Source of the DNA: an uncultured Bacilli bacterium
GTDB taxonomy: Bacteria > Bacillota_I > Bacilli_A > RFN20 > CAG-826
NCBI GenBank assembly: GCA_944368945.1
Contig: CALVXH010000007.1
Location: forward strand, 1 to 37,308
DNA: 37,308 nucleotides
Direction of reading: 5' to 3'
In this document: in pieces, positions 26,460 to 32,589 of the stretch
Layout: each line of letters starts with the position of its first letter
Numbering within the stretch: position 1 is the stretch's first letter
Notes under the pieces: generated by a model
Seen by the model: the letters and a program-made list of their open reading frames with translations, nothing else
Told to the model about the DNA's origin: nothing
The model's database searches: none
Position numbers and translations under genes: made by a program

Positions 26460-27541
26460 AACGTATCATTCCCTTTCTCATCAATTGATGAACCACTTTT
26501 TTTATTAAATTTATTTTTAATTTTATTTAATAGACTATTTTCTTTTTTAGCTAATTCTTCTTTTTCCTTTTCTTTTTCTTTAGCTATAGATTCTTCTTTA
26601 ACTTTATTTAATTCATTTTCACTTAATTCTAATTTTTTGATATATTTTCCTTCTTCATATGTATATTCATAATTTTTGTAGTACAACTTTTCTAAATCTT
26701 TATAGATAAATACTTTATTTGGATCTTCTAATGTTTCTAGATTTATTTCTAAATCTTTAATTAATAGTTCTTTTCTAGAGTAAACCGCTTCTTCGTATTT
26801 ACTCTTAAAATGATCAAACATTAGTAAGCAATAGATAATAGAAATGATTGTAATAATTCCACTATTAGATTGAAGGAAAATAACAAATACACCAACCAAT
26901 TGAATTCTAAAGTTTGTATAATGTCCAATAATCTTATCATAAGTTAAATAACCTTCATATAATCTATTAGTATCATCAACGTTATTTGAGTCTCCTCTAG
27001 TTACATAGGTTCCATTACTATTAATACCAACAACTCTATGAACGTAAATTATATTATCTTGCCCATAAAAAGAAACTACATCATAAAGTTTAATATCATC
27101 TTGAGAATCATACTTTTCTATTCCGATAATGTCATAAGTATTAAATTGATTATCAAGATGATATGTTTCTAAATATGTATTAGCTGGATTACGTTCAGAC
27201 ATTGATCCACTTGATATAACTACATAGCCTGTATCACCAAATAATAAGTTATTATTAAAAAATCTTGAATATACACTAAAGCCAAAAAACACTAATACGA
27301 CTGCAAGCACAGAATAACTAGCTATTTGTGAAATAGTCTTTTTAATATTGCCTTTTTTATTATCTTTTGATTCTTTAAATTCTTCTAAAGCAAATTCAAT
27401 AATCGCAACATCATCTCTACCTTTAGTTATGCTTTCTATATTAGATAAATAGTAACTTCTAAATAAAAAAGTAAAGACAAGACAAAAACTAATTAAACAA
27501 ATAGCTGTAACAACAAGCGAAAGTATTTCTATATTACTCAT
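26456..27541 (-). CDS. SipW-type signal peptidase I, module 1
   Basis: 361 aa. Membrane segments at about residues 5-27, 72-91 and 212-240. Catalytic Ser113 in VISSGSMSE, general-base His168 in IYVHRVV, and Asp184 in TRGDSNN form the SipW/ER-type active site (His in place of the Lys of classical LepB). A cytosolic C-terminal tail of about 115 residues is strongly charged (EKEKEKEELAKKEN) and probably coiled-coil, an extension absent from the module 2 copy. GGAGG lies 9 nt upstream of the ATG, and the start overlaps the preceding stop as TAATG. Six candidate substrates lie directly upstream and more downstream (16433-17122, perhaps 13719-16430). Confidence 0.9.
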   Translation of the reverse strand: MSNIEILSLVVTAICLISFCLVFTFLFRSYYLSNIESITKGRDDVAIIEFALEEFKESKDNKKGNIKKTISQIASYSVLAVVLVFFGFSVYSRFFNNNLLFGDTGYVVISSGSMSERNPANTYLETYHLDNQFNTYDIIGIEKYDSQDDIKLYDVVSFYGQDNIIYVHRVVGINSNGTYVTRGDSNNVDDTNRLYEGYLTYDKIIGHYTNFRIQLVGVFVIFLQSNSGIITIISIIYCLLMFDHFKSKYEEAVYSRKELLIKDLEINLETLEDPNKVFIYKDLEKLYYKNYEYTYEEGKYIKKLELSENELNKVKEESIAKEKEKEKEELAKKENSLLNKIKNKFNKKSGSSIDEKGNDTL

Positions 27542-28266
27542 TAATCCATACCTCCACTAATTGATATCACTAACTTAGTAGAATTTAATGCTTCACCTAG
27601 TTTTGAAAAGGCAATTAAGTCTTCAATTTTGGTATTTTCATATTCACCCGGATTTTGATTATTAAAGACACTTCCCCGATAAAAAGTGAATTTTTGCGTG
27701 ATATTTGCTTTATAATATGTAAAATTTTGTTCATTTAACACATCATAACTAACACTAGTTTTTATATATTTATCATTAATTAATCCTTTATTATTTTTAT
27801 TTAATTTAAATCTAAGTGGTTTCTCAGATAAACATGAAATATCAACATAATTTATAGGATTAGATAAAATAGAAAATGCTTGGTAATTAGTAAAAGAAAG
27901 TTCAATATAGATATTTGAAGAATCTATAAAATCATTAAAGCTAATTACTTCATATGTTAATGTAAAACTTAAATTTTCATTATTCTCACTTCCAGTAATA
28001 TAAAATCCATCGCCAGGATCTTTTACATTTTGACTACTACCATTTGAGTCAAAAACTACTGATAAATCGGTCTCGCTATTCGTTAAAGTACTAATAACTA
28101 AACTTTTATTTTTAATGTCATTATTTATTGTTATTGATACATTGTCATAATCTGTATCAATTGAACCATTAACTATCCAACTAGCAAACCCTAATGAAAC
28201 TATAGAAAAAGAAGCTATCAAGAAAATAGCGTTAATCATAAAAATTTTCTTACTTCTTTTTCTCAT
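27541..28266 (-). CDS. TasA/camelysin-like secreted protein, tandem copy 6
   Basis: 241 aa. Basic start (MRKRSKK), hydrophobic core ending VSLGFASWIVNGS with the GF(S/A)xW(I/V) signal motif. Shares with the upstream copies the mid-protein GDGFYITGSENNENLSF block and a C-terminal QKFTFYRGSVFNNQNPGEYEN segment, a diverged form of WGxxFxGxxPxxYY. Closest to copy 5 (28289-28966). Followed with a 1-bp overlap by the SipW-type peptidase gene. AAGG about 8 nt upstream of the ATG. Predicted to be translocated and then cleaved just before or within the FASW segment. Confidence 0.78.
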   Translation of the reverse strand: MRKRSKKIFMINAIFLIASFSIVSLGFASWIVNGSIDTDYDNVSITINNDIKNKSLVISTLTNSETDLSVVFDSNGSSQNVKDPGDGFYITGSENNENLSFTLTYEVISFNDFIDSSNIYIELSFTNYQAFSILSNPINYVDISCLSEKPLRFKLNKNNKGLINDKYIKTSVSYDVLNEQNFTYYKANITQKFTFYRGSVFNNQNPGEYENTKIEDLIAFSKLGEALNSTKLVISISGGMD

Positions 28267-28288
28267 AAATTTACCTTTTACTTATAAC

Positions 28289-28966
28289 TTAGAAACTAGG
28301 AGTAATAGTGATCTTAAAATTTTTGTCACTCATAGCAGCCTCAGCAGCAGTTTCAAAGTTTTTCAAATTTGTAATTAAGTTGGTATAAGCTTCTCCATCA
28401 CCTACAGCAACTTTACATGGATTTTTACCTTTAAACACTGATCCCCAAGCGAATGTCCATTCATGAGTAACTGTCGCACTTGAACCATCATATTTAACTG
28501 ATACGCCTTCGTTAATAGTAGTATCAGTTCCATTTAATGTAATATTTGTCACATTTAAACAATCAGCATTAATATAATTAGAAGTTGCTAAACCTCTTAT
28601 GCCTTGAAAATCTCCCGAATAAGTGTATGTTACATTTACTGGATTAACAGCACTAAATCCACTAACACTTGTAACTGTATAAACTACTTTAAATGTCAAA
28701 TCTTCTTTATCCCCATCACCTGTTATTAATCCATTGCCTTCTGTTCCGTCAGAATCAAAAGTAACAGTACCATCAGTTTGTGAATCGTCAATACTAATGA
28801 TTAAATTATTTCCAGTTACACTTCCAACTGTAAAAGTAATATTTTGATTTTCTTCTGTACTACCATTAATTACCCAAGCAGAAAATCCAACTGTTCCTAA
28901 GCTAATAGTAGCTAGAAGTAAAACACCTTTTAAAGTTGATTTTTTTCCTTTATTTAATAATTTCAT
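28289..28966 (-). CDS. TasA/camelysin-like secreted protein, tandem copy 5
   Basis: 225 aa from the ATG at 28966, which has AGGAG 7 nt upstream. An in-frame start at 29017 would overlap the previous gene by 41 bp and has no such site. Signal peptide core ends SLGTVGFSAWVINGS. Mid-protein GNGLITGDGDKEDLTFK and C-terminal WTFAWGSVFKGKNPCKVAV correspond to the family blocks, with the final YY pair replaced by a loop ending in AYTN. Rich in Thr/Val beta strands. Likely a SipW-processed surface or filament subunit by analogy with TasA. Confidence 0.8.
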   Translation of the reverse strand: MKLLNKGKKSTLKGVLLLATISLGTVGFSAWVINGSTEENQNITFTVGSVTGNNLIISIDDSQTDGTVTFDSDGTEGNGLITGDGDKEDLTFKVVYTVTSVSGFSAVNPVNVTYTYSGDFQGIRGLATSNYINADCLNVTNITLNGTDTTINEGVSVKYDGSSATVTHEWTFAWGSVFKGKNPCKVAVGDGEAYTNLITNLKNFETAAEAAMSDKNFKITITPSF

Positions 28967-28976
28967 AAATAGTCTC

Positions 28977-29780
28977 CTATTGTTTATTAATGCCGTTAAT
29001 TTCGGCTTTAATTTCAATATTTAGTTTTTTATTATTCAATGCTGATTGAAAACCTTCTAATTCTTCAGTCATTAAATTTAAATATGTTAAATATTGCTTT
29101 TTGTTAATTTTAGAACTGCTTAATTCTTTTTTATATTCATCAATTTTTAATTGGTAATATGTTTCTGGAGTTGATGAATTAAAGAATGTGCCATATTCAA
29201 TTTTAACTTTTATATTTTTAGTGGCTATTTTATATCCACTTACTTCCTTGTAATCAATAAAATCTCCATAAACCAAATGTTCACTATTGATTGATAAACT
29301 TAGATAAGAATAATTCAAACTTTGGTTTCTACCAAAGTTTGAATTATTACTAACAATGTTGCTATCTATATTATTTGATGAATCATTAGCATTAAGGCTT
29401 AAAACAATATTGCCAATTTCAGTGTTGTTTTTTTCTTCCTGTGTTTTATTAGAATTTTCGATTTCTTGAAAATATGAAGTCGGTAAGATTACTTCGGATT
29501 TTAATAAAGGATCAGTTACACTAATATTATTTTCATCTTTAGAGGTGATTCCTTCTCCTCCTGTTTCACCATCAAAATTTATTGTATTAACATTGTAGTT
29601 TCCTTCACAAAATATTGTTTCGTGTTTATAGCCATCAACAGTTACAACTGAACTAAAAGATGATTCACTATTATCCCAAGAAATAATCCATGTAGAAAAA
29701 GCAATTGAACCTAGCGATACAATTGCCGCGCCACAAATTAATATAGGTAATAAGTTATTTCTTTTAATTTTACTTTTCAT
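28977..29780 (-). CDS. TasA/camelysin-like secreted protein, tandem copy 4
   Basis: 267 aa. Signal core ends SLGSIAFSTWIISWDNSE. The C-terminal region has IEYGTFFNSSTPETYYQLK, matching the WGxxFxxxxPxxYY block of its neighbours with Tyr for Trp, followed by a helical charged tail (KKELSSSKINKKQYL). No ribosome binding site is visible; the ATG overlaps the preceding stop as ATGA, so translation probably depends on coupling. An 18-bp perfect inverted repeat lies inside the gene (29309-29348), coinciding with the family's Gly-Arg-x-x-Ser block (FGRNQSLNYSYLSL). Confidence 0.78.
   Translation of the reverse strand: MKSKIKRNNLLPILICGAAIVSLGSIAFSTWIISWDNSESSFSSVVTVDGYKHETIFCEGNYNVNTINFDGETGGEGITSKDENNISVTDPLLKSEVILPTSYFQEIENSNKTQEEKNNTEIGNIVLSLNANDSSNNIDSNIVSNNSNFGRNQSLNYSYLSLSINSEHLVYGDFIDYKEVSGYKIATKNIKVKIEYGTFFNSSTPETYYQLKIDEYKKELSSSKINKKQYLTYLNLMTEELEGFQSALNNKKLNIEIKAEINGINKQ
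29309..29348 (-). repeat. Perfect 18-bp stem-loop inside a coding sequence
   Basis: Plus-strand left arm AATAATTCAAACTTTGGT (29309-29326), 4-nt loop ttct, right arm ACCAAAGTTTGAATTATT (29331-29348), without mismatch. It lies within the 267-aa gene. There is no T-tract after it on either strand, so it is not a standard intrinsic terminator. An RNase III-type processing site or a pause site in the polycistronic mRNA is possible (inference). Confidence 0.85.
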
Positions 29781-30547
29781 AATGAATTATTAAACGTCAC
29801 ATTTAATGTTGCTTTCACAGTTATAGCTTTTCCACTTAATTTAGTGTTCATTGCATTTAATTCGTTTTCCATTTGACTTAACATTTTTAATTTTGCTTCT
29901 GCCGAGGCATTATTTTGATTTGCAGAATTAAATTTTTTCTGATAATACGTTGAAGGATTTTCTCCATCAAATAAAGTTCCCCATTTAAAAGATAATTTTG
30001 AATATGGATTACCTAAAAATGAATCTAAAGAGTAAAGTGTATAATTTCCAATAGTTTCTTCATTAAAATATTTTTTTAAATTATCTACTCCCTCTATATT
30101 TGACCAGTCTAGTTCCAAAAAAGTATATCTATCTGAACTTCTACCAAATAAATCATTTTTGCTATCAACTGAGTAAGATAAATCAGAATCAGAAGAATTT
30201 AAAATTTCAAAATTTATAGAATTAAATTTCCCGCTATTTTTGTGAAATGCTACATCAAAACTTGAAACATTAACCTCTAAATTATTATCAGAATTTTTTA
30301 CATAAATTTGTCCATTAATATTTTCACTATTTACTTCTCCTATTTTTATACTATTAGAAGCAAGCTTTATATCAATATATTTCGTTCTATCTTTAGTTGT
30401 ATCTACTTGAATATTAGTAAACTCTGCATTAACTTCAGTTTGAAATAACCCTATAATCCACGATGAAAAGCCAACTGTTGCTATCGCTATAGTTGCACAT
30501 CCAATTACGATTATATTTATTTTGTTATTTCTTTTTTTAATAGACAT
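29777..30547 (-). CDS. TasA/camelysin-like secreted protein, tandem copy 3
   Basis: 256 aa. Basic start (MSIKKRNNK), hydrophobic core ending ATVGFSSWIIGLFQTE. Family blocks: NGQIYVKNSDNNLEVN in mid-protein, LFGRSSDRYTFLELDW, then LSFKWGTLFDGENPSTYYQKKF, followed by an amphipathic helical tail (SAEAKLKMLSQMENELNAMN). Same length and layout as copy 2. ATG at 30547 follows the preceding stop by two bases with no recognisable ribosome binding site, again suggesting coupled translation. Confidence 0.8.
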   Translation of the reverse strand: MSIKKRNNKINIIVIGCATIAIATVGFSSWIIGLFQTEVNAEFTNIQVDTTKDRTKYIDIKLASNSIKIGEVNSENINGQIYVKNSDNNLEVNVSSFDVAFHKNSGKFNSINFEILNSSDSDLSYSVDSKNDLFGRSSDRYTFLELDWSNIEGVDNLKKYFNEETIGNYTLYSLDSFLGNPYSKLSFKWGTLFDGENPSTYYQKKFNSANQNNASAEAKLKMLSQMENELNAMNTKLSGKAITVKATLNVTFNNSL

Positions 30548-30549
30548 AA

Positions 30550-31320
30550 TTATTTTACAAGGCTTAATTTAAAAGTGATTTTTTTATTATTTAATTCTTT
30601 ATTCATAGTTGTTAATTCATTATTAACATTTTCTATTAAAGTTATTAATTCACTAGTATCTTTGCCTGATCTATCTATTGAATTATAATAAGTAACTGGA
30701 CTTTTACCACCAAAATAAGTACCCCAATCTAATGACAATTTTGTAGTATCTTCAGCTGCACCATTGATTGTTGACTTATTCAAAGTATATTCAATATACC
30801 CATCATTCCCTGGCTCAACACGCGTAAAATTTTCGTCAAAAGTAAGTGTTACTGGTTTAAAAGTCAAATATGACCATGACTCACTGCCACTTCTTCCTAC
30901 ATTATTTACAGTTGTTTCTAAGAATGAATTTGCTGTATCATCAAGTTCAATTTTCACTCCGATAAAGTTATTATCAGTTTGAGTCTTTTCACTTAATAAT
31001 ACATTAATACTATCAAATGAAAATTTTAAAGCATTCCCATCAATAGTTAATCCACTAGGAGAATCTCCTTTAGACAAATCTTTAGCTGTTATAATTCCAC
31101 TGTTTGATTCAGGAACTGAAGTTTCTGCAATGACTATCTTTTGATTCGTTGAAGAAGCACTTAAATATTGTGCGTCATTAGTCACTACTGTATCAACATT
31201 AATAGTTGTTGCGCTACTAGTTTCACTTTGTTGTAATCCAACAATCCACGCTGAAAAGCCAACAGTTCCTAAAGAAATTACAGCAAAACCACAAACTATT
31301 TTTAAAACTTTTTTATTCAT
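30550..31320 (-). CDS. TasA/camelysin-like secreted protein, tandem copy 2
   Basis: 256 aa. Short start (MNKKVLK) and hydrophobic core ending SLGTVGFSAWIVGLQQSE. Family blocks: SGIITAKDLSKGD, NVGRSGSESWSYLTFK, and LSLDWGTYFGGKSPVTYYNSI, followed by a helical tail (ELITLIENVNNELTTMNKEL). ATG at 31320 has GAGG 7 nt upstream. The conserved Trp-Gly / Pro / Tyr-Tyr block near the C-terminus, plus the helical tail, is shared by copies 1-4 and is a candidate subunit-subunit interface (inference). Confidence 0.8.
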   Translation of the reverse strand: MNKKVLKIVCGFAVISLGTVGFSAWIVGLQQSETSSATTINVDTVVTNDAQYLSASSTNQKIVIAETSVPESNSGIITAKDLSKGDSPSGLTIDGNALKFSFDSINVLLSEKTQTDNNFIGVKIELDDTANSFLETTVNNVGRSGSESWSYLTFKPVTLTFDENFTRVEPGNDGYIEYTLNKSTINGAAEDTTKLSLDWGTYFGGKSPVTYYNSIDRSGKDTSELITLIENVNNELTTMNKELNNKKITFKLSLVK

Positions 31321-31333
31321 ATGGTTACCTCGA

Positions 31334-32185
31334 TTACTCTAAGGAAGCAAGTAAGTTCAATGTTTTAGGAACCCAGGAATCTGTTGCATTATGTTCAGTT
31401 CTTGGGCCATACATAAAAACTTGTTTCATTGCTAGTAATTCATTATAAACGAAATCAACATCTTCAATACTATTTGTAAGTTTATTATTAGCATATAACT
31501 TATTATAGTAATTCGATGGGCTTGCTATATATTTTGGTTCAGACGAATCAATGCCGAAAAAATTGCCCCACTTAAATAGTTTCGCAGTACTATTTGTATA
31601 TGTGTATGTAATATCGCCGTCATTATCTTGATATGTCCAGCCAGATTTTGCTTCATCAACAGATGTAGGAAGTGTTAATGTTTTAAACTCATCAGCAATA
31701 TCAATATATTTATAATCACCGACTGTATGAGTTTTTGTCTCTTCTTGGATGGATACTTGATTTCCAGTTGCAGCACTATTGTCAACTTCCTCAAGGTTTA
31801 AACCAGTGCCAGTAGTATTAAAATCAATTTTAATTGCTGTAGGTTTATTTGCTACATCTTTACCAACTTGAAGAGTCAATTTAATGCTAACATTAAAATC
31901 AGTTTCTTTCTCATCATTTCCAGTAATTGTAATATAACCACCATCACTTGAAGTTTTTTCACCGATCCAAACTTGATTATCTTCTTCTTCTAAGATTTCA
32001 AACGTAAAATTAATATTATTTTTTTGAGCTGTATCAACAGATACTGAAACATTACCATTAGCATTTCTTTGATTAACACCAACTATCCATGTAGCAAAAC
32101 CTGTTGTTAATAAGGCTACTGCACCAAAGGCTAATAAACCATTAACAACCCATTTCCTCTTCTCAGAGAATCTCAGTTTTCTCAT
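31334..32185 (-). CDS. TasA/camelysin-like secreted protein, tandem copy 1 (first gene of module 1)
   Basis: 283 aa from the ATG at 32185, which has GGAGG 8 nt upstream; an in-frame GTG at 32200 overlaps that ribosome binding site and is unlikely. Basic start (MRKLRFSEKRK), hydrophobic core ending LLTTGFATWIVGVNQ. Family blocks: DGGYITITGNDEKETDF, KLFKWGNFFGIDSSEPKY with ASPSNYYNKLY (an insertion separates the two halves of the motif), and a C-terminal helical segment. It is the promoter-proximal gene of a 15-gene run and so probably the most abundantly made member. Confidence 0.82.
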   Translation of the reverse strand: MRKLRFSEKRKWVVNGLLAFGAVALLTTGFATWIVGVNQRNANGNVSVSVDTAQKNNINFTFEILEEEDNQVWIGEKTSSDGGYITITGNDEKETDFNVSIKLTLQVGKDVANKPTAIKIDFNTTGTGLNLEEVDNSAATGNQVSIQEETKTHTVGDYKYIDIADEFKTLTLPTSVDEAKSGWTYQDNDGDITYTYTNSTAKLFKWGNFFGIDSSEPKYIASPSNYYNKLYANNKLTNSIEDVDFVYNELLAMKQVFMYGPRTEHNATDSWVPKTLNLLASLE

Positions 32186-32221
32186 CTTATATACCTCCAC
32201 TCAGGAATCGAGAAATAATAA

Positions 32222-32249
32222 GGATTAATAAAAATATAAAAATTAATCC
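32222..32249 (-). promoter_or_regulatory. Stem-loop in the 5' leader of module 1
   Basis: GGATTAAT (32222-32229) and ATTAATCC (32242-32249) form an 8-bp stem with a 12-nt loop, just downstream of the expected transcription start (about 32258) and upstream of the ribosome binding site. No T-run follows. It may stabilise the mRNA 5' end; this is inference. Confidence 0.4.
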
Positions 32250-32264
32250 CTGTTAATTTACCTT

Positions 32265-32293
32265 ATTATAAACATTACAATTTACTTTGTAAA
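32265..32293 (-). promoter_or_regulatory. Strong promoter of module 1
   Basis: Minus strand: -35 TTTACA (32293-32288), exactly 17-bp spacer, -10 TATAAT (32270-32265). Expected transcription start near 32258, giving a leader of about 73 nt before the ATG at 32185. No other comparably good promoter was noticed in the 18.5 kb downstream. A TTGACA further upstream (32323-32318) has no good -10 partner. Confidence 0.7.
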
Positions 32294-32389
32294 AGTTAAT
32301 TAGAGTAATTTTGTTATTGTCAATTACCGATTTTTTCCACTTTTTTCTTTTCAAAATAAAAATAACCGACTTTTGCGGGATTTAAGCAT

Positions 32390-32417
32390 AAAAAAATAAC
32401 TTCTTATCGAAGTTATT
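32390..32417 (-). terminator. Intrinsic terminator before module 1
   Basis: Perfect 9-bp stem AATAACTTC (32395-32403) / GAAGTTATT (32409-32417) with a 5-nt loop. On the minus strand it runs into seven T residues (32396-32390). It ends transcription from the lipoprotein gene or from a small RNA starting near 32491, insulating module 1. Confidence 0.8.
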
Positions 32418-32491
32418 ATAAATATGACCTAGGTTAGAATTTTTGAAATTTTAGTTTCATAAATTGTAGAGAAAAATTTAAATTTAACGCT
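32390..32491 (-). ncRNA. Possible small RNA in the 32201-32589 gap
   Basis: A perfect -10 TATAAT on the minus strand (32503-32498) would start an RNA near 32491 that ends about 100 nt later at the intrinsic terminator. No ORF of note lies in between. The RNA would contain one ACCTAGGT palindrome and a small TGAAA/TTTCA stem. The -35 is poor (ATAAAT at 17-bp spacing), so confidence is low. Confidence 0.22.
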
Positions 32492-32570
32492 TTTTTTATT
32501 ATAGTGACTGGGTTTGTCACATTTATTAACTAATATGTTTAATAGGAAAGAAATTATCCAACCTAGGTCA
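32425..32570. promoter_or_regulatory. Paired ACCTAGGT palindromes and a GTGAC-N7-GTCAC operator-like site
   Basis: TGACCTAGGTT (32425-32435) and its exact inverse AACCTAGGTCA (32560-32570) are 135 bp apart, each built on the 8-bp palindrome ACCTAGGT. Between them, GTGAC-x7-GTCAC (32504-32520) lies immediately upstream of a TATAAT and fills the 17-bp spacer position. The layout fits repressor binding sites that could loop, but no bound protein is known. Confidence 0.45.
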
Positions 32571-32589
32571 ATATTTATCAACAAATTAA

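Noticed and set aside
29309-29348. Long hairpin as an intrinsic terminator
   Set aside because: No T-tract follows the stem on either strand and it lies in the middle of an intact conserved reading frame.
30764-30982. Plus-strand ORF of 72 codons
   Set aside because: Shadow of tandem copy 2; composition is the reverse complement of a beta-rich coding region.
32186-32200. GTG start five codons before the module 1 first gene
   Set aside because: The GTG overlaps the GGAGG ribosome binding site that serves the ATG at 32185. The same reasoning rejects TTG 4025, the start at 20780, the start at 29017 and TTG 34221.
32318-32323. TTGACA as the main -35 for module 1
   Set aside because: No acceptable -10 at 16-18 bp spacing; the TTTACA-17-TATAAT pair closer to the gene is far better.
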